The notes beneath the pieces are model-generated. The model was not told the DNA's origin, did not search any database, and saw only the letters and a list, made by a program, of their open reading frames with translations. A stretch of DNA of 64,000 bases from Bacteroidota bacterium (GTDB lineage: Bacteria > Bacteroidota > JABWAT01), in the NCBI GenBank assembly GCA_013360915.1, contig JABWAT010000001.1:193259-257258 (forward strand), in the 5' to 3' direction. Shown in pieces: positions 56,758 through 64,000 of the stretch (its first letter is position 1; each line of letters begins with the position of its first letter). A program made the position numbers and the translations under genes.

Positions 56758-57324
56758 ATGGCAAAAAAGGATAAAAACCAGGCTTCTCAGGATCAGGAAA
56801 CCATAAACGACCACCCGGGAAATGAGGATTCAGCAAAGCAGCCCCCCGCTGCCGATCAGAGTCTGAGAATTTCCGAGCTGGAAAAAGAAGTTTCCGTACT
56901 CAATGACCAGCTTAAATCCACCCGTGATCAGCTTTTGCGGTCGGTTGCAGAATTCGACAACTACCGTCGCCGAAGCGAAACAGAAAAGCAGGATCTGATA
57001 AAATTTGGTGGTGAAGCCCTTATCAAAGACCTTCTCCCCTTTCTGGACGATCTGGAGCGGAGCCTGAATGTACCACAAGCCGATCCGGTTGTTTTTCGCG
57101 ATGGGGTACGCCTGATTTATTCCAATCTGGTTAAAGCGCTCGATCAGCGGGGTGTCAAGCCGCTGGAAACCGTCGGGAAAAAGTTCAATGTTGATGAACA
57201 CGATGCCCTTCTTCATATTGAAAAGGAGGGTGCAGAACCCGATACGGTCACCGAAGAAGTTCAAAAAGGCTATACTTACAATGGAAAAGTAATCCGCCAT
57301 GCCAAAGTATTGGTGGCAAAATAG
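56758..57324 (+). CDS. grpE: Nucleotide exchange factor GrpE
   Basis: Releases ADP from DnaK. The 188-residue protein has a long N-terminal coiled coil (residues about 40-90, with RSVAEFDNYRRRSETEKQDL) and the C-terminal beta domain (FNVDEHDALLHIEKEG, YTYNGKVIRHAKVLVAK). It lies nine bases before dnaJ; dnaK is not in the window. Confidence 0.97.
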   Translation: MAKKDKNQASQDQETINDHPGNEDSAKQPPAADQSLRISELEKEVSVLNDQLKSTRDQLLRSVAEFDNYRRRSETEKQDLIKFGGEALIKDLLPFLDDLERSLNVPQADPVVFRDGVRLIYSNLVKALDQRGVKPLETVGKKFNVDEHDALLHIEKEGAEPDTVTEEVQKGYTYNGKVIRHAKVLVAK

Positions 57325-57333
57325 AGGTATCTG

Positions 57334-58494
57334 GTGACCAAAAGGGATTATTACGACATCTTAGGCGTAGGCAAATCGGCCACGGCCGATGAAATAAAAA
57401 AGGCTTACCGGAAACTGGCCATGCAATTCCACCCGGACCGGAATCCGGGCAATAAGGAGGCAGAAGAAAAGTTTAAGGAAGCCGCCGAAGCCTATGAGGT
57501 TTTATCTGATCAGGATAAACGGGCCAAATATGACCGGTTCGGCCATCAGGCCTTTGCACCGGGCAGTGGCGGGGCCGGCCCGCATGGCTTCAGTGATATC
57601 AATGACATTTTTTCGGCCTTCGGAGATATTTTCGGCGGGTCCGGTTTCGATGAATTTTTTGGTGGCCGCGGTGGCCGTGGCCGCCAACGTTACACCGGCG
57701 AGCCGGGCAGTGACCTGAAACTCAGACTGGCTCTGACCCTCGAGGAAATTTCGACCGGTGTCGAGAAAAAACTGAAGCTGAAACGGAACGTATCCTGTGA
57801 CTCCTGCAACGGATCCGGAGCTTCCAACCCTTCCGATCAGCAAACCTGCCCAGTCTGTCAGGGATCGGGTGAAGTTCGCCAGGTTCAACGGAGTGTTTTC
57901 GGTCAATTTGTGAACATTTCGGCCTGTAACAACTGCAATGGATCGGGTAAAGTGATCAAAAATCCCTGCAAAGTCTGTAAGGGAGATGGTCGGGTCCAGG
58001 GTGAAACCACCATCAAAGTCAACATTCCGGCAGGGGTTTCAAACGGAAATTACCTCACCCTTCGGAATCAGGGTAACGCCGGTAAACGGGGTGGCCCCAG
58101 CGGAGATCTCGTTGTCCTGATTGAAGAAGAACCCCATGCCGTGTTCACCCGCGAGGGGAACGATATCCTTTGCGATGTGGAAGTCAGCATACCGGAAGCA
58201 ATTCTGGGAACAGAAGTCGAAATACCGACGCTTTCCGGTCATGCGAAAGTCAAGATTGAGCCGGGTACTCCTTCTGGAAAACTACTCCGTCTCCGGGGAA
58301 AAGGGATTCCGGAATACGGGTCTTCACGGGTTGGAGACCAGATCATCCGTGTCAATATTTTCATCCCCAAATCGCTTTCTCAGAAGGAAAAAGACCTGAT
58401 CCGGCAAATGGAAGCACTTGACGGATTTATCCCCGATTCGGCAAAAAACCCGGGGAAAGGCTTTTTCAGCAGGATGAAAAGCGCCTTTTCCTGA
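57334..58494 (+). CDS. dnaJ: Chaperone DnaJ
   Basis: The 386-residue co-chaperone stimulates DnaK. The J domain has HPD at residues 33-35; a Gly/Phe-rich linker follows; four zinc motifs are [24 protein letters not shown] and CKVCKGDG; then the substrate-binding C-terminal domains. The start is GTG at 57334, fixed by the conserved [15 protein letters not shown]. It overlaps the next gene's ATG by one base (TGATG), so a competence-type gene is tied to the chaperone unit. Confidence 0.98.
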   Translation: MTKRDYYDILGVGKSATADEIKKAYRKLAMQFHPDRNPGNKEAEEKFKEAAEAYEVLSDQDKRAKYDRFGHQAFAPGSGGAGPHGFSDINDIFSAFGDIFGGSGFDEFFGGRGGRGRQRYTGEPGSDLKLRLALTLEEISTGVEKKLKLKRNVSCDSCNGSGASNPSDQQTCPVCQGSGEVRQVQRSVFGQFVNISACNNCNGSGKVIKNPCKVCKGDGRVQGETTIKVNIPAGVSNGNYLTLRNQGNAGKRGGPSGDLVVLIEEEPHAVFTREGNDILCDVEVSIPEAILGTEVEIPTLSGHAKVKIEPGTPSGKLLRLRGKGIPEYGSSRVGDQIIRVNIFIPKSLSQKEKDLIRQMEALDGFIPDSAKNPGKGFFSRMKSAFS

Positions 58495-58967
58495 TGAAAA
58501 TCAGGGATCGACTGGCAGGATTCTCCTTCTGGCTTTCCGAGAAAATCGGATTGTCACTTACTGAATTCCGCTTTCTGGCCGGATTTGTACTACTGACCAG
58601 CATTGCCTTGTCTGTCTATGTCGTTTACAGAAACGAACAGATGACCAACGACACCCGTGCATTTGAAAAAGTGGATTCCATTTACCGGGTGATCACCTTG
58701 TCCGCCGATTCCCTGACCGGTTCGGAAAAGCCTGTCCTGCCACTAAAACCCGTCCTGAAAAAGGTCAATCTGAACACGGCCACACTTGCGGAACTGATGA
58801 CCCTCCCCGGGGTGGGAGAGAAAACCGCTGAGGCCATCATCCGGTACCGGACCGAAGCGGGATGGTTTCAATCGGCGGCCGAACTGGAGAATATTCCCGG
58901 CCTTGGACCTAAAAAGATTTCAAAGATCCTTCCGGAACTGGTTCCAGACTCCCTCCTCTCGCCCTGA
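58494..58967 (+). CDS. ComEA-like helix-hairpin-helix protein
   Basis: A 157-residue protein with one N-terminal membrane segment (FRFLAGFVLLTSIALSVYVV, residues about 26-45), a linker, and C-terminal HhH motifs: VNLNTATLAELMTLPGVG with EKTAEAIIRYR, then IPGLGPKKISKILPELV. ComEA-type proteins bind incoming DNA in the periplasm during natural transformation; other HhH proteins have repair roles. The start overlaps the dnaJ stop. It lies 77 bases before a pseudopilin-like gene with its own promoter. Confidence 0.85.
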   Translation: MKIRDRLAGFSFWLSEKIGLSLTEFRFLAGFVLLTSIALSVYVVYRNEQMTNDTRAFEKVDSIYRVITLSADSLTGSEKPVLPLKPVLKKVNLNTATLAELMTLPGVGEKTAEAIIRYRTEAGWFQSAAELENIPGLGPKKISKILPELVPDSLLSP

Positions 58968-58971
58968 TGCG

Positions 58972-59003
58972 GTTGCATTTATAAACCGGGCATTCTATTT
59001 TCG
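58972..59003 (+). promoter_or_regulatory. Candidate promoter of the pseudopilin/PilM-like genes
   Basis: GTTG (58972-58975), exactly 20 bases, TATTTTCG (58996-59003), about 40 bases before the ATG at 59044. GGAG occurs about 11 bases before that ATG. Confidence 0.45.
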
Positions 59004-59043
59004 GATACAAGGAACTTATTTATTTATTCTGGAGTCAGGTCCC

Positions 59044-59505
59044 ATGTCTGAAAGCCGTGATGGAAAAGGTAACATTTTCCTCAAAATCCTCATCGTCATC
59101 CTCGGAATTGCACTTATTTATGTGATTGTCTATCCCTGGCAGCAAAAACAGAGTTATCTGAAACTGGTTAAGCAATCACAGACCCGGATGGAATACCTCC
59201 GCAGCGGTCTTATCTATTACCTTATTGAGACAGGTAACTATCCCAACAGCCTCAATGAAATGGTTGACTTCATGAAGAACAACCCTCAGATTCTTGCAAA
59301 AAAGGACTCCATCTTTAAGGTCTTACCTGGCACCCGGCTGAACCTTGATTCCCTGCTGATTTCTCCTGTGACTCAAAAACAATTTGTTTACATAAACAGC
59401 GATACCTCAGCATTCAAAAAATACCTGTTATATTGCCCGGGCGGATCAGGCCGCATCGGCAGTCTGTCGGTTAACGACTCTGCCAATAAAGCCACCTGGG
59501 AATAA
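59044..59505 (+). CDS. Single-pass membrane protein, pseudopilin-like
   Basis: A 153-residue protein with one N-terminal membrane helix (FLKILIVILGIALIYVIVY, residues 12-30) and a C-terminal domain whose order LIYYLIETGNYPNSLNEMVD, LISPVTQKQFVYINSD, YLLYCPGGSGRIGSLS resembles the globular part of pseudopilins. A prepilin GFTLxE site is absent, so it would not be processed as a normal pilin. It lies two bases before a PilM/GspL-like gene, which fits a trans-envelope assembly, but this is inference from weak similarity. Confidence 0.5.
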   Translation: MSESRDGKGNIFLKILIVILGIALIYVIVYPWQQKQSYLKLVKQSQTRMEYLRSGLIYYLIETGNYPNSLNEMVDFMKNNPQILAKKDSIFKVLPGTRLNLDSLLISPVTQKQFVYINSDTSAFKKYLLYCPGGSGRIGSLSVNDSANKATWE

Positions 59506-59507
59506 GC

Positions 59508-60401
59508 GTGTCTTCAAAAGTCCTCAACACGGGTCTCAATTTTTCGGGTAACCGCTTTTACCTGTCTGTGGCCAATTCCCTCATGCAGGATAAAGTGGCT
59601 ATTACACTGGCATCCGGTGAAGTGGACTTTGACATCAACCGGGACTGGTTTCTGACGGGTGGTGATCAGTTTACCAAACCAATCACCACCGAAATTCAGA
59701 AGTATCTGGTCAATCATACCTCCCCGATTCTTTCTGTCACACTCGACCCGGCTCTGTATCTGTATACACGTATTCCCATCAATCACCGAAACCTGACGCA
59801 GGATGAGCTTGAGCGACTGGTGAATGAAGAAACTGAACGGATTACAGGTGATAAGCACAATCTGTTTATTTTCGAATGGCTCCCCCTTAAAAACAATCAC
59901 ATTCTGGTTTTCTGGATTCCTGCAGTGGTTGTCAGCCAACTTCAGATTCTGGCTTCCCGGCTCGGTAAAAAGCTCCACATCGTGGATTTTGAACCTCTTG
60001 CCATCATGAATCTGATGAATGACCGTCAGTTCATTCCGGGTGAAGACTCTATTCATCTGGTCATCGGCAATAAGGAAAGTGGTTTTAACCTGCTTGGATT
60101 TGATGAAAAGGAAGTGGTGTTATACGACCACTTTATCGGACATCCGGCAGAGGATATCCCCTTTTATGTTCATAAATGCCTGAATGACATGCAGATAAAA
60201 CCGCGGTCGATTGCACGGATATTCTGGTATGGCAAATTCACAACACCCATTCTCTCCGGCATTCGGTCTGTAACAGGCCATCAACCGAAAAACCTGTTCG
60301 AGAACCTGAAAATCCTTTACCACCGGCATGCTGATACTTCCGCGTTTACCCTGGAAAATGCATTGCCCGGAATCGCAGTCAGTTACCGGACCGATGCCTG
60401 A
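59508..60401 (+). CDS. PilM/GspL-like actin-fold protein
   Basis: A 297-residue soluble protein starting with GTG at 59508. It shows alternating actin-like fold segments: ILSVTLDPALYLYTRIPIN, an LTQDELERLVNEETERI helix, HIVDFEPLAIMNLMND and LVIGNKESGFNLLGFDEKE. This order resembles the cytoplasmic PilM/GspL components that dock on type IV pilus or type II secretion inner-membrane proteins. Nucleotide-binding motifs are not clear. It lies two bases after the pseudopilin-like gene and 23 bases before a histidine kinase. Confidence 0.5.
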   Translation: MSSKVLNTGLNFSGNRFYLSVANSLMQDKVAITLASGEVDFDINRDWFLTGGDQFTKPITTEIQKYLVNHTSPILSVTLDPALYLYTRIPINHRNLTQDELERLVNEETERITGDKHNLFIFEWLPLKNNHILVFWIPAVVVSQLQILASRLGKKLHIVDFEPLAIMNLMNDRQFIPGEDSIHLVIGNKESGFNLLGFDEKEVVLYDHFIGHPAEDIPFYVHKCLNDMQIKPRSIARIFWYGKFTTPILSGIRSVTGHQPKNLFENLKILYHRHADTSAFTLENALPGIAVSYRTDA

Positions 60402-60424
60402 TCCGTGGAAGCTGAGGTTTCCCG

Positions 60425-61918
60425 GTGAATCACCTGCTTCTGCTCTCAACCGATCCATTCTGGCAACACCGTTGTCATGATATTCTGGCGTCTGATGATT
60501 TTCATCAGATCCATGAATCACAGCTTCCCTCTTCCACTTCGCGTTTCCCCGTACCACCCGACTTCATCATCGTCGAACGTCGACTTTTAAAGAATCAGAT
60601 CAGTGCATACCTGAGTCTGATTATGGGACTTTTTGTGGAAACACCCGTCCTTGTCGCCCTTGATGAGCACAATGATGAAGAACTGATTACCTGTTTCAGG
60701 TCCGGAATTTTCGATGTGATCTACCGGGATTCCTCCGACATCATCATTCAGACCACTGTTCAGCGTGCAGTGGCGAAGCGGCGGGAATGGCAGGGCGTGC
60801 GCCAGCATATCGATCAGTTGAAACTGTTCAATACCAACCTTCAGAAGAAGATAGATGACCTCAGAAATGAGGTAAAGAATACCGAGAGCTTTACAGAATC
60901 CATTATGATGGCCCTCGGGGCTGGTCTTATCACCTTCGACATGTCGGGACGGATCACCTATGCCAACCCGTCTGCTGCGAATATTTTCGGGTGGACGGTG
61001 GTGAACCTGGTCGGCATGGAAATCAACCAGATTATGCCGATTGAAGCCAATCTCGGTCTGATTCTGGATGGAACCGAATTTGAAAAGCAGTATGAATGTG
61101 AGGCAATCCGGGCCGATGGAAAAAAACTGAAAATCGGGTACACCCTGTTCCCCAGGAAGAATAATCACAACGATGTGGTTGAAATGATCTGTATTTTCAG
61201 GGACCTGTTCGAACTGGAGAAGATCAGGGAAGAAAATCGCCGGCTCGAGAAAATCTTCACACTCGGGCAGATTGCCGCTGGTATTGCCCATGAGGTAAAA
61301 AATCCGCTGGCCGGCATTCAGAGCATTGTCACTGCCATTACACTGGATTATCCAGAACAGGATCCGCGACGAAACCAATTGCAACAGATTGCCCGGGAAG
61401 TAGAACGAATCAACAAACTGCTCGAAAACTCCTTTGCCTTTGCCCGGACCAAGAAACCCAACATGCTCAAGTCGGATATTCTTGAGGTCATTGCATCTGT
61501 TGAAAACCTGCAATCCATTGAGTTTCAGCGACGGGGTATTCTGATGACGGTCAACGAGATCAGTCCGATTCCCCGTTTCAGGTTCGATGCCGGTCAGATT
61601 CATCAGGTCATGTTAAATCTGATTATGAACGCGGCCGATGCCATGCCCTCCGGTGGCGTGATCAAAGTCCGGGTGGAACACCGGGTGTCACCCCGGCATG
61701 TGAAGGGATTTGTAATCATCGAGGTCAGTGACAGCGGAACCGGAATCCATCCCGAAGACATGAAGCACATCTTTGATCCGTTTTACACCACCAAACCACA
61801 TGGTACCGGACTCGGACTTCCCATCACCTACAAGATTGTTCAGGACCACATGGGTAAGATTGAAGTAGACTCCGAGCTGGGAAAAGGTACCCGGTTTACG
61901 ATTTATCTGCCTGATTAA
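60425..61918 (+). CDS. PAS-domain histidine kinase with degenerate receiver-like N terminus
   Basis: A 497-residue soluble sensor kinase (GTG start at 60425). Residues 1-120 look like a receiver domain, but Glu51 (DFIIVERR) replaces the phosphoacceptor Asp, so it is probably unphosphorylated. A coiled coil (about 125-155) leads to a PAS domain (about 156-262, with LITFDMSGRITYANPSAANI). The HisKA domain has His289 in IAAGIAHEVKNPLAG; the ATPase domain has NLIMNAADAMPSGG, EVSDSGTGIHPEDM and GTGLGLPITYKIVQDHMG. It may phosphorylate the response regulators encoded just downstream. Confidence 0.9.
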   Translation: MNHLLLLSTDPFWQHRCHDILASDDFHQIHESQLPSSTSRFPVPPDFIIVERRLLKNQISAYLSLIMGLFVETPVLVALDEHNDEELITCFRSGIFDVIYRDSSDIIIQTTVQRAVAKRREWQGVRQHIDQLKLFNTNLQKKIDDLRNEVKNTESFTESIMMALGAGLITFDMSGRITYANPSAANIFGWTVVNLVGMEINQIMPIEANLGLILDGTEFEKQYECEAIRADGKKLKIGYTLFPRKNNHNDVVEMICIFRDLFELEKIREENRRLEKIFTLGQIAAGIAHEVKNPLAGIQSIVTAITLDYPEQDPRRNQLQQIAREVERINKLLENSFAFARTKKPNMLKSDILEVIASVENLQSIEFQRRGILMTVNEISPIPRFRFDAGQIHQVMLNLIMNAADAMPSGGVIKVRVEHRVSPRHVKGFVIIEVSDSGTGIHPEDMKHIFDPFYTTKPHGTGLGLPITYKIVQDHMGKIEVDSELGKGTRFTIYLPD

Positions 61919-61960
61919 TCCTGCCTACTTGCGCCCGTTACCTTCCATTTACTATCTTAA

Positions 61961-61991
61961 ATTGATTTTATCGGTACTTTTTGTATCTTGT
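61961..61991 (+). promoter_or_regulatory. Candidate promoter of the PATAN-CheY-CheW genes
   Basis: ATTG (61961-61964), 19 bases, TATCTTGT (61984-61991). The same bases read TTGATT, 16 bases, TATCTT as a classical promoter. It is about 50 bases before the ATG at 62042. Confidence 0.4.
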
Positions 61992-62041
61992 TTAAAAATG
62001 GATACTTACGTGATCCGTTAAACCCGTGGGATAATTGATAT

Positions 62042-63136
62042 ATGAGTTTTGCAGGTAACCTGAAGGGCTGGGGAATCACTGAGATGCTTCAGTTGGTTCG
62101 GAACGGAAAGAAAACCGGTGCACTCCAGGTCACAAACGGAAACAATACAATCACCATCTATTTTAAAAATGGAATGGCGATTGCTGTCGATACCGGTGTG
62201 GGTGAAGCGCTGGGTTCTATCATGCTCCAGGAAGGGTTCATTTCGGTTCAGGATCTGGATGTTGCCATTCAGCTACAGAAAGCCCAGTACCGCGGCAAAC
62301 GGATCGAGCAGATTCTGGTTGCACTCAAAAAGATTGAGTTACCGGTATTGGCAAAGGCCATCAGAAGACAGATTGAACTGATTGTGACCGATCTGATTCA
62401 GATGAAGGGTGGCAGCGTCAATTTCGAAGCAGATGCTGTTCCCAAATTCAATGCTCTCAGTACCGGCGTGGATATTCACGGCATGTTGCTTGGCGCAGCG
62501 GTTGTTGTCGATGAATTGTCGGTTATACGGGAATCCATTCCTAACAATGGTGTGATTCCGGTTAAGACTAAACGTGGCGAGGAAGAGCAGGAAGAGATTT
62601 CGCTGAAACTGAAGGAATGGAAAGTCTTTCTGGCCATTGACGGCATCAAGGATGTTAAAGCTCTGGCCACGAAATTAAAACTGGACGAATTTTACGTCAT
62701 GAAGACCCTTCACTTTTTTGTAACAGAAAAGTGGGTCGAAGTGACCAAGGTGGAAGACAAGAGAAAGAAAATTCTTGTCGTTGATGATAGTCTGACCATT
62801 CAGAAAATGATCGAGTTGGCCCTGGCCGATTCCGGATTTAATCTGATCACCGCCACAACCGGCGATGCAGCCATCCGGGCCGCACAGGAAAGCAATCCGG
62901 ATCTGATATTACTGGATGTCATGTTACCCGATATAACCGGCTATAAAGTATGCCGGTCTATTCGTGACATGTCTGAAGAATTCAAGAAAATCCCCATTCT
63001 CATGCTATCCGGAAAAGATGCAGAGATTGATAAAAACTTGGGTAAATATGCGGGAGCGGATGCCTACATGACCAAACCGTTCGAGGCATCTGAACTGCTG
63101 GCAAAAGTCAAGGAACATCTCGGACTGGCGTCCTGA
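62042..63136 (+). CDS. PATAN (DUF4388) domain response regulator
   Basis: A 364-residue protein. Residues 1-150 form a DUF4388/PATAN domain (LKGWGITEMLQLVRNGKKTG, FKNGMAIAVDTGVGEALGSI), residues about 185-235 a small winged-helix-like segment (LAIDGIKDVKALATKLKLDE), and residues 242-364 a receiver domain with Asp292 (LILLDVMLPDITGYK) and Lys345 (AYMTKPFEAS). The architecture matches cyanobacterial PixG/PatA response regulators. It precedes CheY- and CheW-like genes with 11-base spacing, so it is likely part of a chemosensory output pathway. Confidence 0.85.
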   Translation: MSFAGNLKGWGITEMLQLVRNGKKTGALQVTNGNNTITIYFKNGMAIAVDTGVGEALGSIMLQEGFISVQDLDVAIQLQKAQYRGKRIEQILVALKKIELPVLAKAIRRQIELIVTDLIQMKGGSVNFEADAVPKFNALSTGVDIHGMLLGAAVVVDELSVIRESIPNNGVIPVKTKRGEEEQEEISLKLKEWKVFLAIDGIKDVKALATKLKLDEFYVMKTLHFFVTEKWVEVTKVEDKRKKILVVDDSLTIQKMIELALADSGFNLITATTGDAAIRAAQESNPDLILLDVMLPDITGYKVCRSIRDMSEEFKKIPILMLSGKDAEIDKNLGKYAGADAYMTKPFEASELLAKVKEHLGLAS

Positions 63137-63147
63137 CGGATTAAATT

Positions 63148-63507
63148 ATGGCACACATACTGGTTATTGATGATTCCATGGTGGACCGGCAGATAATTGT
63201 GAATGCCCTGGTCGCCGCCGGTCACACGGTCAGTGAAGCGGTGGATGGTGAGGATGGTGAAGCCAAAGCACTGAATCTGAAACCAAACCTGATCATTCTC
63301 GATGTCATTATGCCTAAGAAGAATGGTTTTGAAGTCTGCCGTGCGATTAAAAGTAATGGACCGACCAGCGGAATTCCGGTCATCATGCTCACCTCAAAAA
63401 CCCAGGATTCTGACAAGTTCTGGGGAATGAAGCAAGGTGCCTCGGAATACATGACCAAACCTTTTTCTGAAGAATCACTTCAGAATGTTGTGAAAAAGTA
63501 TCTGTAA
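63148..63507 (+). CDS. CheY-like single-domain response regulator
   Basis: A 119-residue receiver domain with Asp8-Asp9 (VIDDSMVD), phosphoacceptor Asp52 (LIILDVIMPKKNGFE), Thr82-Ser83 region (VIMLTSKTQDSDKF) and Lys104 (YMTKPFSEESL). It has no output domain, like CheY or cyanobacterial PixH. It lies 11 bases after the PATAN regulator and 12 before the CheW-like gene. Confidence 0.92.
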   Translation: MAHILVIDDSMVDRQIIVNALVAAGHTVSEAVDGEDGEAKALNLKPNLIILDVIMPKKNGFEVCRAIKSNGPTSGIPVIMLTSKTQDSDKFWGMKQGASEYMTKPFSEESLQNVVKKYL

Positions 63508-63518
63508 CCGGCGTATTC

Positions 63519-64000
63519 ATGGCGAAACTGGAACCCTTCAACCCAACCGATACCCTGACCTCGCTGGTTTCATTGCAGCGCATTGAATCGACTGGTGCGG
63601 TTGAACAGATCCGACAGAAAACCCAGTGTATTGTTGTGTTGCTCGGCAAGGAACAGCTTGCCATACCGATTATATCCATTAAGGAAATTATTGAAGTTCC
63701 CAGAATCACCCGTCTGCCGAACGTACCGGCTTACATACTGGGTATCTGTTCGGTCCGCGGAGAAATTATATCAATCACCGATATCAGACAACTGTTGAAT
63801 CTGAAAGGTTCTGATCAAAAAACACGGAAGGAACTTGCTAAAGAGCGGATTATCCTGCTGGATGGCGAGCGCTTCACAACCGGTGTGGTTGTGGATACCG
63901 TTGTCGAGGTAATTGACATACCGTTGGATGAAATTGAATCCAGTAAAACCACACTGACCGGTGCCCTGGCCAGTTTTGGTTCCGGTCTTTATAAAGAGGG
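63519..64000 (+). CDS. CheW-like chemotaxis coupling protein (3' end outside the window)
   Basis: At least 160 residues from the ATG at 63519 to the window edge. The CheW domain is recognised by CIVVLLGKEQLAIPIISIKE followed by IIEVPRITRLPNVPAYILG, and CSVRGEIISITDIRQLLNL. CheW couples methyl-accepting receptors to CheA. It follows PATAN-receiver and CheY genes, the order of pixG-pixH-pixI, so a receptor gene and a cheA gene are expected just beyond the window. Confidence 0.9.
   Translation, partial: MAKLEPFNPTDTLTSLVSLQRIESTGAVEQIRQKTQCIVVLLGKEQLAIPIISIKEIIEVPRITRLPNVPAYILGICSVRGEIISITDIRQLLNLKGSDQKTRKELAKERIILLDGERFTTGVVVDTVVEVIDIPLDEIESSKTTLTGALASFGSGLYKE

Noticed and set aside
60587-61603. 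338-residue minus-strand frame antisense to the histidine kinase
   Set aside because: The plus strand carries unmistakable HisKA and ATPase motifs over the same bases.

Overview
The window looks like the chromosome of a Gram-negative bacterium of the Bacteroidota/FCB group, probably a deep or environmental lineage rather than a classical gut Bacteroides. The grounds are: type IX secretion (T9SS) proteins (a PorQ homologue, a PorV/PorQ-family barrel, and several secreted proteins ending in T9SS type-A-like sorting domains); a long SecA with Bacteroidota-style insertions; two lipoproteins with SPase II lipoboxes; and promoters that repeatedly fit the Bacteroidota pattern of a TTTG-like -33 box, about 20 nt, then a TAnnTTTG-like -7 box. 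Coding density is very high, no gap exceeds 300 bases, and no rRNA, tRNA, CRISPR array or insertion sequence was seen.

Layout. 1-9.3 kb (mostly minus strand): the start of an unidentified secreted protein, secA, divergent porQ, 5-formyl-THF cyclo-ligase, then the translation block rplM-rpsI-rpsB-tsf-pyrH-frr, punctuated by two good intrinsic terminators. 9.5-20.4 kb: an AlaC-type aminotransferase overlapping a class IV PLP transaminase, two small unknown genes, aconitase, and a minus-strand group with an HhH-containing outer-membrane barrel protein, rsmE, a one-POTRA BamA-like protein and an FG-GAP secreted protein. 20.4-32.5 kb (minus): gcvP, then the fatty-acid/phospholipid cluster adk-yceD-rpmF-plsX-fabH-fabD-fabG-acpP-fabF-rnc, preceded by rlmN and a HIT-like protein that has lost two of its three histidines.

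32.6-43.9 kb (mostly plus): a run of exported proteins (choice-of-anchor B protein, beta-propeller lipoprotein, FG-GAP protein, subtilase) with YceH, a glutathione peroxidase and an M17 aminopeptidase. 44-47.6 kb: DAHP synthase with a structured leader, convergent with a three-gene cassette resembling saxitoxin-cluster sxtJ-sxtK-sxtI (membrane protein, 52-residue membrane peptide, carbamoyltransferase). 47.6-56.6 kb: YgjP-like peptidase, ArsN2-like acetyltransferase, RluD-type synthase and site-2 protease in overlapping order, then an envelope operon (lipoprotein, BNR-type T9SS cargo, PorV-like barrel, barrel protein, glycosyltransferase, thioredoxin-like protein).

56.7-64 kb (plus): grpE-dnaJ, a ComEA-like HhH protein, a pseudopilin-like protein, a PilM/GspL-like protein, a PAS histidine kinase with a degenerate receiver, and then PATAN(DUF4388)-receiver, CheY and CheW in the same order as cyanobacterial pixG-pixH-pixI. 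This last region is the best candidate for an incompletely described system: a taxis-type signalling module next to pilus/competence-like genes in a T9SS organism. The carbamoyltransferase-SxtJ-SxtK cassette is the second.

All functional calls come from reading the sequence and recalled family motifs; no database search was run.
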